Assembly: GCA_033762735.1 (NCBI GenBank)
Contig: JANRLJ010000043.1
Span: 10,812 to 74,811 of the forward strand
Source: JANRLJ01 sp033762735
Lineage (GTDB): Bacteria; Chloroflexota; Anaerolineae; Aggregatilineales; Phototrophicaceae
DNA length: 64,000 bases
Direction: 5' to 3'
Both the position numbers and the translations under genes were made by a program. Below the pieces are notes generated by a model. That model had not been told where the DNA came from and did no database searches. It worked only from the letters and a program-made list of their open reading frames with translations. Below are positions 29,244 through 36,622 of this stretch, in pieces (the stretch's first letter is position 1; each line of letters starts with the position of its first letter).

Positions 29244-29351
29244 GATGTTGGACTCCTTTAGCGATTGGCGTTCGAGCCGCCAGGCGCACTCCCCATGCAA
29301 GCCGTCCTCATCCATCCCGCACAGGCCGCAGCGTGAGACAGATCAGAAAAC

Positions 29352-29386
29352 AAAAAACGGCCACAGGCGGAATGCGCTGTGGCCGT
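29352..29386 (-). terminator. Attenuator terminator upstream of the ABC-F gene
   Basis: Minus strand: CGGCCACAG (29385-29377), 10-base loop, CTGTGGCCG (29366-29358), then TTTTTT (29357-29352). It lies between the leader peptide stop and the ABC-F start, so the ABC-F gene can only be read through it. Confidence 0.85.
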
Positions 29387-29419
29387 AGTCTTGACAAAAG
29401 TCTTACCTTCTCCATCCGG

Positions 29420-29506
29420 TCACGAGGCGCAGTTCTCCCTGGGACCGGCCAGCAGAGACGACAGCTTGCCGTTAAAAAGGATGGAGGAAAGGGAAAAGTA
29501 GATCAT
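29420..29506 (-). CDS. 28-residue leader peptide of the ABC-F attenuator
   Basis: An ATG-started frame of 28 codons ending in TGA, directly at the predicted transcription start. The peptide starts MIYFSLSSILFNGK and ends LAGPRENCAS. The RNA coding for LLAG (CTGCTGGCCG) can pair with the 5' arm of the downstream terminator (nine pairs with one bulged C), or its GCCGGTC part can pair with GACCGG around the stop codon (29413-29422). These two choices are exclusive, as in ribosome-controlled attenuators. The peptide has no homologue I can name; the -10-to-ATG distance of seven bases makes it a leaderless frame. Confidence 0.65.
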   Translation of the reverse strand: MIYFSLSSILFNGKLSSLLAGPRENCAS

Positions 29507-29513
29507 GACGACG

Positions 29514-29543
29514 AGAATAGCACAAAGGCAAGCGCGGTGTCAA
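29514..29543 (-). promoter_or_regulatory. Strong promoter for the leader/ABC-F transcript
   Basis: Minus strand: consensus TTGACA (29543-29538), 18-base spacer ending in TGC, then TATTCT (29519-29514), an extended -10. The -35 abuts the stop codon of the upstream gene, so the ABC-F unit is separate from the methyltransferase operon. Confidence 0.85.
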
Positions 29544-30128
29544 TCAGTCTTTAGCCGCACTTTCAACCCACGCCCGCACCTGCTCCACCCAATCCGGTGC
29601 ATCACCGTCGATGCCGCTGGCGAACAGCAGCGCCCGCCGCCCGATAATGGCATCCACATCGAGCTGACCGAGCGCTTCCAGGTCGTGCTCGATGGCTTCC
29701 ACCAGAAAATGTGCATAGCGAACGTCGCCAAGCGCGACCAGCAGCGAACTTCCGGCGGAGACGCGCACTTCGGCGTTGACCTTCTCATTGGCGAGTTCCA
29801 GGAAATCGGCGGTCGTCTCCCATCCGGGCATCTCGGTCATCGGCGTCGCCAGCGATTGCGCAAAGGTCAGGTTCCACTGCCCAAGCACCTGAACGCTCTC
29901 GGCCACGATTTCGACCATCGCGGCGCGAATGGCCGGGATTTGTTCACCCGCATCTATGCGCTGCGCGACCGCTCTCTGAGCGACTGATTCCCCGATCTGC
30001 TGCGTTTCCGCATCGGTCAGCTTCACGCCGCGCTCGGCCAGCAGACGCTTGAACTGGCGCAGCAGAATCGTGACCAGCTTATCAAAGTCCCATTTTTCCG
30101 CGTTCGAGGCGCGATCTGGAAGCGTCAT
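29544..30128 (-). CDS. Unknown protein coupled to the CcrM-like methyltransferase
   Basis: A 194-residue soluble, mostly helical protein without recognisable catalytic residues. N-terminal helices: FDKLVTILLRQFKRLLAERG and AETQQIGESVAQRAVAQRI. The second half is alternating alpha/beta (VRVSAGSSLLVALGDVRYAHFLVEAIEHDLEALG). It starts on the last bases of the methyltransferase gene (ATGA, 4-base overlap), a strong sign of linked production. No PD-(D/E)xK, HNH or GIY-YIG nuclease motif is seen, so a restriction role is not supported. Possibly a methyltransferase regulator or partner. Family not recognised. Confidence 0.7.
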   Translation of the reverse strand: MTLPDRASNAEKWDFDKLVTILLRQFKRLLAERGVKLTDAETQQIGESVAQRAVAQRIDAGEQIPAIRAAMVEIVAESVQVLGQWNLTFAQSLATPMTEMPGWETTADFLELANEKVNAEVRVSAGSSLLVALGDVRYAHFLVEAIEHDLEALGQLDVDAIIGRRALLFASGIDGDAPDWVEQVRAWVESAAKD

Positions 30129-31243
30129 GTGTCCCCCTCCTCGGTGTCATCCTCGCCTTCAAGCGTAGCACGGCGGTAGCGTTCACGCAGGGTGTCAATA
30201 CTCACGAGCTGCCCGTGTACATCTTCCACGTACCAGAATTCCCAGCCGTTGAAGTTGCTGACCTGCTGGACGTGCGCGGCGGCCTGATGAATCGATCCGG
30301 CGAAATCACCCACGACCAGATAGGCATCTGCCCGCACCACCGTGCAGTGACGGCGGTCTGCCGAGTAAAGCGGCTGACCGAGGCTCACATACCCCGCTTC
30401 GATCAGCTTGCCGAAGGCCACGCGCGGTTGGGTGCGTTTGGAGGGGGTCAGCAGCAGGGCGTCGTCCTCTTTCGGTTCGGGAATCGCGGCGATGCGCTGG
30501 CGGGCGATGTTCACATACGCTGCTTCCGCCTCGATGCCGATGAAGTGGCGCCGGAGCTTTTTGGCAACCGCCCCGGTAGTTCCGCTGCCGAAAAAGGGAT
30601 CAAGCACCACCTCGCCGGGACTGCTGGATGAAGCAATCACGCGGTACAGCAGCGCTTCCGGCTTCTGCGTCGAGTGCGCCTTTTTGCCGTCGATTCTGAT
30701 ACGCTCCGTCCCGGTACACAGCGGAATTTCCCACACATTGGTCATCTGCTTGTCGTCGTTGAGATGCTTGAGCGCATGGTAGTGGAAGGTGTATTTTTTC
30801 TGCTCGGCGGATTTTTTCGCCCAGATGAGCGTCTCGGTGGCGTTGGTGAAGCGCGTCCCCCGGAAGTTGGGCATAGGGTTGGTCTTGTGCCATATCACAT
30901 CATTCAGCACCCAGTAGCCCAGGTCCATCAGCACCGCGCCAACCCGGAAAATGTTGTGATACGAGCCGATCACCCACAGCGTCCCGGTATCTTTCAGGAC
31001 GCGGCGGCACTCGCTCAGCCAGGCGCGGGTGAACGTGTCATACTCGGCGAAATCGGCGAACTTGTCCCAGTCGTCATCGACCGCATCGACGAGGGTGCGG
31101 TTGGGACGCCACAATTCCTGCTGAAGCTGCAAGTTATAGGGCGGGTCGGCAAAGACCAGATCGACCGATTTTTCCGGCAGCGACTTCAACACCTCGATAC
31201 AGTCGCCGTGCAGAATTTGATTCAACGGCAGTTCAGGTCGCAT
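30125..31243 (-). CDS. CcrM/HinfI-like N6-adenine DNA methyltransferase (GANTC)
   Basis: A 372-residue beta-class methyltransferase: catalytic FADPPYNLQL (motif IV) comes first, followed by WVIGSYHNIFRVG, NPMPNFRGTRFTNA and the AdoMet-binding VVLDPFFGSGTTGAVAKKL (motif I) near residue 235. This follows alphaproteobacterial CcrM very closely, which methylates adenine in GANTC. The C-terminal about 90 residues form a RAMA-like domain (IEAGYVSLGQPLYS...VVGDFAGSIHQAAAHVQQVSNFNGWEFWYV), as in CcrM. No restriction enzyme is recognisable beside it. ATG 31243 is chosen over a TTG 12 bases upstream. Overlaps the end of the M14 gene. Confidence 0.9.
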   Translation of the reverse strand: MRPELPLNQILHGDCIEVLKSLPEKSVDLVFADPPYNLQLQQELWRPNRTLVDAVDDDWDKFADFAEYDTFTRAWLSECRRVLKDTGTLWVIGSYHNIFRVGAVLMDLGYWVLNDVIWHKTNPMPNFRGTRFTNATETLIWAKKSAEQKKYTFHYHALKHLNDDKQMTNVWEIPLCTGTERIRIDGKKAHSTQKPEALLYRVIASSSSPGEVVLDPFFGSGTTGAVAKKLRRHFIGIEAEAAYVNIARQRIAAIPEPKEDDALLLTPSKRTQPRVAFGKLIEAGYVSLGQPLYSADRRHCTVVRADAYLVVGDFAGSIHQAAAHVQQVSNFNGWEFWYVEDVHGQLVSIDTLRERYRRATLEGEDDTEEGDT

Positions 31244-32456
31244 TACAGATCTCAATCGCGGCGGCAGCCTCGCCCAGCAGCCAGCATTGCAGCGCCATCA
31301 CCCCTCGAAGATTTTGCTCAAAATCCGTCGCGCTGGTCGTCGCCAGTTCGACATCCGCCGACGGAATCCCCAAGCCATCTACCCAGGTCGAGGCCGTGCC
31401 CGTGACCGGATAGCTGGTGAATTCTGCGCCGAAGGTATAGCCCGACGCCTGCCCATAAATGGCCGACATCGGCTGTGAGATATTGCCCGTCTCGCAGTCA
31501 CCCGCGAAAATGCCGCTGGCTGCACTGTGATAGAACAGCACCACTGAGGGACGCACCTGTAAAATATAGGCCGCCAGCGCGACCGACTCTGGCTCAGAGA
31601 ACGGCGCTGTACCGGGGTTCACCGGAGTCTCGCGGAAGACGGCCTCCGCCTGCCAGCCGCAGCCCCAGTTGCGGTTGAGGTCAACCCCGTTGGCATTAAA
31701 GCGCCCTTCCAGCGTCCGTCCCAGCACCAGCCCATCCGGATTAAGCGTCGGAATCAGGATGAGCCGCACACCGGGGAAGATGTAGCCGGGGTTGGCTTCG
31801 AAGAACGCCATCAGTTCTCCCACCAACTGAGAGGTGTTCGCTTCCCACCCGCCGTGAATCCCCCCCACCAGCATCAGCGTCAGATTGCCCTGCCCCAGAC
31901 TATACGCCACCAGTTCACGCCCCTGCACCGATTGACCGATGACCACCTGAGGCGAGGAATAGGCCGCCAGTGGGTCGTTGAAGGAGGGTGTGCTGTCGGG
32001 CATGGTCGGCGTGACGACCACCATCCCGCTTCCCGAGCCAAGCGGCGCCTGTGTTGGCGGCGCGGCGCTCTGCGGTACAGCGTTAGAGCCGGAGCTGCTG
32101 GGGATAAAGGGGGTGAACACGGGCGTGACGGAGGGCGGCAGATCGACCGTCGGCACAGGAGTCACCTGAACCCCATTCGGCGTTGCCATTAATCCCGGTT
32201 CCAGAATAAGTGCGGTCGGCTGGAGGGCAACCTGGGTCGGCTGCACAGGCGGCGCGGGCAGCGTATTGGTCGCCAGCGCTCGTACATCGCGGGTGGGCAG
32301 CGGCGTGACGGTCATGACCTGCGCTTCGGTCGGCAGCACCACGCGCGAGGGCAGCACGGGTTCCTCTGGGACTAGCGTTGGCTGGCAGGCATATAGCGCA
32401 CACGTTATGATTGTAAAAAAGAGTAAACGAATCGTTTTGATGTCAACCTTGAGCAT
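31233..32456 (-). CDS. Lipid-anchored M14-family carboxypeptidase
   Basis: A 407-residue lipoprotein (signal ending TCALYAC). About 150 residues of Pro/Thr/Val-rich linker follow, then an M14 zinc-peptidase domain (about 165-400). Zinc ligands are H and E in GGIHGGWEAN and H in FYHSAASG; the substrate arginine lies in NGVDLNRNWGCGW. The catalytic glutamate should lie near the C-terminus (ADVELATT region). M14 enzymes trim C-terminal residues or cleave wall peptide bonds (gamma-D-Glu-DAP). It acts outside the cell. Its end overlaps the methyltransferase start by 11 bases; its start is 13 bases from a divergent gene. Confidence 0.85.
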   Translation of the reverse strand: MLKVDIKTIRLLFFTIITCALYACQPTLVPEEPVLPSRVVLPTEAQVMTVTPLPTRDVRALATNTLPAPPVQPTQVALQPTALILEPGLMATPNGVQVTPVPTVDLPPSVTPVFTPFIPSSSGSNAVPQSAAPPTQAPLGSGSGMVVVTPTMPDSTPSFNDPLAAYSSPQVVIGQSVQGRELVAYSLGQGNLTLMLVGGIHGGWEANTSQLVGELMAFFEANPGYIFPGVRLILIPTLNPDGLVLGRTLEGRFNANGVDLNRNWGCGWQAEAVFRETPVNPGTAPFSEPESVALAAYILQVRPSVVLFYHSAASGIFAGDCETGNISQPMSAIYGQASGYTFGAEFTSYPVTGTASTWVDGLGIPSADVELATTSATDFEQNLRGVMALQCWLLGEAAAAIEICNAT

Positions 32457-32469
32457 GTGGAGGCGGCCT

Positions 32470-33624
32470 GTGCATCGTTCACGACGCTGGATTATGACAA
32501 TGCTGCTGATTGTACCCTTTTTCTTGAGTGCGTGTGGCAACGAACCTGAGCCAGCGGTCGTTCAGGTGCCCACGCGAGTCGTGCTGCCGCCCACCGAAAC
32601 CCCAACCGAGACACCGGATGTGACGGCCACACCCACTTCTACCGCAACCGCGACGGCAACGGCCACCAGAGCCATCACCAGTACGCCGACTGCGACCAGC
32701 ACGGCCACGCACACACCGACCATCACCCGCACAGCGACGCGCACTCCCACCAGAACGCCAACCCGCGTTCGCGCCACCGCTACCTTTACCATCACGCCAA
32801 CCAGCACAGCAACGGCAACGCCTGTCGCGACCGCCACGCCCGATGTCGCGCAGATCATCAATTTCACCGTCAGCGCACCGACCGCCCCCGGTGGATCCCC
32901 GGTCACACTGGCCTGGGAAACGCGCAATGTCGACTCGGTGCGGATTGATCAGCTCAGCCAGCAGGGTGCAGTGGTGCAGACCTTCTCGGTGGCTTTCACC
33001 GGGACGCTGCCGGTCACGCTGCCGAATGAACCGGGACAGATTGTGTATCGGCTGGTGGCGCTGCGAAACGGTCAGCAGGTGACACGCGATGTCCCGGTGG
33101 TTGTCCAGCAGGTATGCAGCACGACATGGTTCTTCGGCAATCAGCTTGCGCCAGCAGATGCAGGCTGCCCGGCAGGCCCGGCCTCGACCGGGGTGGGCGC
33201 GGTACAGCCCTTCGAGCGCGGCCTGATGATCCAGGTCACGGCAGGCGGTCAGAATCGGCTGTATGGGCTGGTGTTTGCAGCAGGCACAACCACCAGCGGC
33301 ACGTACATGGTCTATGATAATGGGTGGGATGGCACGACGACCTATCCCTGCCCATGCGGCACCGCGCCCGCGCCGCTGCTCGACCCACAGGGGGTATTCA
33401 ACTGGCTGTATAACAATACCAACGGCCCATCCGGCCCCTGGTACAGCCCCAGCGGAATCGGCTGGGGCACGGCGGCATCCAACACCACCGCCACCCAGAC
33501 CTACCAGGCGCAGCAGACCACCACGCAGGGCACGCCCTTCTTCCTGCAAGTGCCGGGCTATGGGGTGCTTCGCTTCTCCGGCACACCGATCACGGGTTCC
33601 TGGCAGCGCGTATCGGGGACTTAA
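32470..33624 (+). CDS. Lipoprotein with Pro/Thr-rich linker and Ig-like domain
   Basis: A 384-residue exported lipoprotein (RRWIMTMLLIVPFFLSAC). Residues about 40-130 are a dense Pro/Thr/Ala linker (TATPTSTATATATATR and relatives), typical of stalks that cross the wall. A beta-sandwich domain follows (about 135-215, INFTVSAPTAPGGSPVTLAWETRNVDSVRID). The C-terminal 165 residues are aromatic and Gly-rich (GLVFAAGTTTSGTYMVYDNG) and unassigned. The GTG at 32470 is preferred because GGAGG lies six bases before it; an ATG at 32455 overlaps the divergent gene's start codon. Probably a surface-exposed binding protein. Confidence 0.65.
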   Translation: MHRSRRWIMTMLLIVPFFLSACGNEPEPAVVQVPTRVVLPPTETPTETPDVTATPTSTATATATATRAITSTPTATSTATHTPTITRTATRTPTRTPTRVRATATFTITPTSTATATPVATATPDVAQIINFTVSAPTAPGGSPVTLAWETRNVDSVRIDQLSQQGAVVQTFSVAFTGTLPVTLPNEPGQIVYRLVALRNGQQVTRDVPVVVQQVCSTTWFFGNQLAPADAGCPAGPASTGVGAVQPFERGLMIQVTAGGQNRLYGLVFAAGTTTSGTYMVYDNGWDGTTTYPCPCGTAPAPLLDPQGVFNWLYNNTNGPSGPWYSPSGIGWGTAASNTTATQTYQAQQTTTQGTPFFLQVPGYGVLRFSGTPITGSWQRVSGT

Positions 33625-33684
33625 ACATACAAAGCGTCAATTCTTATTGAGGTGCGCAGAGCAAGAACGAAAACAGCTCGCTTC

Positions 33685-33728
33685 TAAGCCCCTCTCCTTT
33701 GGGAGAGGTGTTTGGGGTGAGGGCGAGC
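33685..33728. repeat. Family B repeat
   Basis: TAAGCCCCTCTCC-TTT-GGGAGAGG followed by GGGGTGAGGGCGAG. The rest of 33625-33865 shows a possible -10 (TATACT, 33791-33796) for the lipoprotein/MFS operon without a good -35. Confidence 0.7.
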
Positions 33729-33865
33729 CTTTTCACCAGATTCTTTCCAAATCTGCCCCAACCGGAACCTCATTTCGGTGTTGGTCGTATTATACTTGTG
33801 TGTGGTGGCCTTCCTCCCGAATGCCACCTTGACCCTGTGTGACGGCTAGAGACAAGGGGCTGCCT

Positions 33866-34693
33866 GTGAGACGTTTATCACGGTTCGTGCCATTGCTAAT
33901 GTTGTGCCTGCTGCTGGCGGGCTGTGGAGGCGGGGGCAGAGACGAGGAGATTGATCCTGTGGCGCTGCTGACCGAAGCCGCCACCAACATTCGCGCCGCA
34001 TCCACTTTCCGATTGGATGTGTCGCAGACTGGCGTCGAATACTTCATCAACATCCTGTGGGAAGGCGAGATCGAAACCAGCGTGTCCTTCCGTCGAGCGC
34101 AGGTACAGTACGTCTCGCCCGATCAGATGCAGGGCTTTGTGCGCGTTATTTTCCAGGGGATTCCGGTCGAGGTGGGCATTTATTCCCTCGCCGACCGACA
34201 GTGGGTGAAGTTCCCCTTCATCGACTGGTTTGAGGCGCCCTTCGCCTACGGCTTTAACCCGCAGACGCTCATCGCCGAGGACACGGGCTTCCAGGCGGCG
34301 CTGAACGCGGTGCGCGAACTGACCTATGAAGGTGTCGTCACGCTGGAAGACGGCACATCCGCCTATCACCTGAAAGGCACTGCCGACGGCCCGGCGGTTA
34401 CGGCGCTGCTGGTGAACCTGATCGAAGAAACGGGCGCGGTCGGTGTGGAGATTTTTGTCCATCGCACCCAACGTTACCCGGTGCGTCTGATTATCACGCA
34501 GCCCACCGTCGAGAGCGAAGCCGGGACAGGCGAACGCTCGTGGACGGTCGATGTCTATGATGTGGATGCGCCCGCCGCGCTGGATGTGCCCTCTGACGCT
34601 GAAGCCGCGCCCGACGCCACATCCGAAACAACGTCTGAGCCAGCAGAAGAGCCGACACCCGACTCAACCGCCGAAACCACCCCCGGAGCCTGA
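33866..34693 (+). CDS. LppX/LprG-family lipoprotein
   Basis: A 275-residue lipoprotein (signal RRLSRFVPLLMLCLLLAGC, lipobox LAGC). The mature part has the LppX_LprAFG pattern, a half-barrel that holds acyl chains: LLTEAATNIRAASTFRLDVSQ at the start, then YEGVVTLEDGTSAYHLKG and IFVHRTQRYPVRLIITQP. The C-terminal about 35 residues are a Thr/Glu/Pro tail. GTG 33866 is chosen for AAGGGG six bases upstream. Its stop is three bases before the MFS start, and the MFS ribosome binding site lies inside its last codons. This reproduces the mycobacterial LprG-Rv1410 arrangement, so lipid or glycolipid export is the leading idea. Confidence 0.78.
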   Translation: MRRLSRFVPLLMLCLLLAGCGGGGRDEEIDPVALLTEAATNIRAASTFRLDVSQTGVEYFINILWEGEIETSVSFRRAQVQYVSPDQMQGFVRVIFQGIPVEVGIYSLADRQWVKFPFIDWFEAPFAYGFNPQTLIAEDTGFQAALNAVRELTYEGVVTLEDGTSAYHLKGTADGPAVTALLVNLIEETGAVGVEIFVHRTQRYPVRLIITQPTVESEAGTGERSWTVDVYDVDAPAALDVPSDAEAAPDATSETTSEPAEEPTPDSTAETTPGA

Positions 34694-34696
34694 CGC

Positions 34697-36442
34697 ATGG
34701 CTGCAAATTCAACCAACAACGGCGCTGCAACGTTCACAGGTTCCGGCGCATTCAACCGCTGGCTGGTGCTGGCGGTCATCTGTATCCCGATTTTCGTCGG
34801 TTCGCTGGATTTGACGGTGGTCTCCGCGTTTCTGCCGGAGCTGATTCTCGACCTCGAACTGCCACCCCAGAGCGGGATTGATGACGCCGCGTGGATTCTG
34901 ACCGCTTATCTGGTGGCGGACACCATCGGCCTCACCTTTATGGGACGATTCAGCGATCTCTATGGGCGGCGGCGCGTCTATACCGCCTGTATGATCCTGT
35001 TCATCATTGGGTCGGTGCTGGTGGCCGTCGCCCATCTGTGGCCGACGGACATGCTCTACGGCATTTACCGCCGCCTGGGGGAGCGCCCCGACCGCAACTA
35101 TGTCACGCTGCAAGCCATCATCCTGGGGCGCGTGGTGCAGGCCTTTGGCGCGGGAGCGCTGGTCCCGGTTACGCTGGCGCTGGTAAGCGATATGTTCCCG
35201 GCGGGCAGGCGGGCACGTCCGCTCGGCCTGGTTGGCGCGGTGGATACGCTCGGCTGGGTGCTGGGGCATCTCTACGGCGGGCTGATGATCTACTTCTTCG
35301 CGCAGAATGCCGACCGCTTCGTCCAGTTCTTCAACAGCATCGGCCTGAACTGGCCTGCACCGGACTGGCGGGCGCTGTTCTGGATCAACGTCCCGCTGAT
35401 GATCTTCTCGCTGGTGGTGATGCTGGTCGCGCTGCGCAGGGTGCCGATGCAGCGAGCGCCCGGACGCTTCGATTACATTGGAGCACTGCTGATTACGGGC
35501 GCGATGATCGTCCTCAACGTCGGCCTGGGCGCGAATGTGGAAATTCCGACCGGGGCAAGCGGCTTTGAAGACCTTTCCGCCCTGCCACCCTATGCCGTAC
35601 CGCTGGTGAGCACGGCGATTGTGCTGTTCCTGCTGTTTGTGCTGGTGGAAGCGCGGGTGCGCGATCCGCTGGTGGACTTGAAAATGTTCCGAAAGCACAA
35701 TATCAGCGCAGGGCTGTTCATCAGCCTGATCGTCGGCTACTGCCTGTTTATCGGGCTGGTGGTCGTGCCGATTCTGGTCAACGTCCGGCTGGAGAGCTTC
35801 GACCAGTTGAGCAACGCGGCGCTGCAAGTGGGCATCCTGCTCTCGGCGCTGACCATACCCATGTCGATTGCCGCGCTGATCGGTGGCTTCCTCAACGAGC
35901 GAATTGGCCCCGGGCGCACCACCGCGCTGGGCTTGACCGCTGCGATCATCGGTTTCGTGCTGATCTGGCAGACGTGGTATCTGGAAATTCCGACTTCGAC
36001 GGTCGCGCTGGAGATGGTCATCGTCGGCTTCGGGTTTGGGCTGACGTTTTCACCGATCAGCAGTTCGGTCATTAACGCCGCCAGCGTTCATCAGCGTGGT
36101 GTGGCATCGGCGCTGGTCATCATCCTGCGCGCGGTCGGGATGACGGTCAGCGTGTCCTCGCTTACCGCTATTGCCTTGCAGCGCATCAACAGCCTGGTCG
36201 CGCTGGAACTGCAAGGGCTGGGGGCGGAAGCCTCCACGCTGATTAACGACACCTATGCGCGGATTACAGTACAGGTGCTCGGTGAACTGGGGCTTTTAGG
36301 GGCGGTGCTGTGTGGGGTAGCGCTGCTGCCTGCGCTGCTGCTGCGCCATGAGCCAGAAACGGATGAACCGGTCGATTCAGTCGTGAGTGAACCCTTACGG
36401 CAGCGACGACCAGATGAAGTCTCCGCGAGTACAGGCGATTAA
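34697..36442 (+). CDS. MFS transporter, 14-helix DHA2/P55-like
   Basis: A 581-residue major facilitator with about 14 membrane helices, the DHA2 (EmrB/P55) class. The first helix carries LDLTVVSAFLPEL (antiporter motif D1-like). Motif A is GRFSDLYGRRRVY between helices 2 and 3. FGAGALVPVTLALVSDMFPAGRR matches helix 4-5 motifs. A long loop follows helix 5 (AQNADRFVQFFNSIGLNWP). Paired with the LprG-like lipoprotein (3-base gap), it may move lipids or drugs outward across the cytoplasmic membrane. A plain multidrug pump is the alternative. Confidence 0.85.
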   Translation: MAANSTNNGAATFTGSGAFNRWLVLAVICIPIFVGSLDLTVVSAFLPELILDLELPPQSGIDDAAWILTAYLVADTIGLTFMGRFSDLYGRRRVYTACMILFIIGSVLVAVAHLWPTDMLYGIYRRLGERPDRNYVTLQAIILGRVVQAFGAGALVPVTLALVSDMFPAGRRARPLGLVGAVDTLGWVLGHLYGGLMIYFFAQNADRFVQFFNSIGLNWPAPDWRALFWINVPLMIFSLVVMLVALRRVPMQRAPGRFDYIGALLITGAMIVLNVGLGANVEIPTGASGFEDLSALPPYAVPLVSTAIVLFLLFVLVEARVRDPLVDLKMFRKHNISAGLFISLIVGYCLFIGLVVVPILVNVRLESFDQLSNAALQVGILLSALTIPMSIAALIGGFLNERIGPGRTTALGLTAAIIGFVLIWQTWYLEIPTSTVALEMVIVGFGFGLTFSPISSSVINAASVHQRGVASALVIILRAVGMTVSVSSLTAIALQRINSLVALELQGLGAEASTLINDTYARITVQVLGELGLLGAVLCGVALLPALLLRHEPETDEPVDSVVSEPLRQRRPDEVSASTGD

Positions 36443-36462
36443 CAGCGGTATCTATATCTGTA

Positions 36463-36483
36463 GGGCAGGTTTGAAACCTGCCC
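36463..36483. repeat. Family A palindromic repeat
   Basis: Perfect 10-base arms GGGCAGGTTT and AAACCTGCCC around one central base, 20 bases after the MFS stop codon. Confidence 0.8.
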
Positions 36484-36498
36484 CTCCAAATCTGTCTC

Positions 36499-36614
36499 AG
36501 GACTTACGCAACCCCTCAACAACCTAAGCAAAGGGGACAACCTGGTTCTTAAGCCCCTCTACCTGAGGGAGAGGGGTCTGGGGTGAGGGCAGAACATACA
36601 ACAGCGTAAGTTCT
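36499..36614. mobile_element. MITE-like element with AGGACTTACGCA ends and family B core
   Basis: The left end AGGACTTACGCA (36499-36510) and right end, whose complement reads AGAACTTACGCTG (36614-36602), are imperfect terminal inverted repeats of a 116-base unit. The core holds a family B hairpin (CCCCTCTACCTGAGGGAGAGGGG). No target duplication is obvious. Similar ends recur at 61614-61628 and 63753-63765. Confidence 0.55.
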
Positions 36615-36622
36615 ACAATCCT

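Noticed and set aside
29544..30128. Restriction endonuclease partner for the GANTC methyltransferase
   Set aside because: No PD-(D/E)xK, HNH, GIY-YIG or PLD motif is present in the 194-residue protein.
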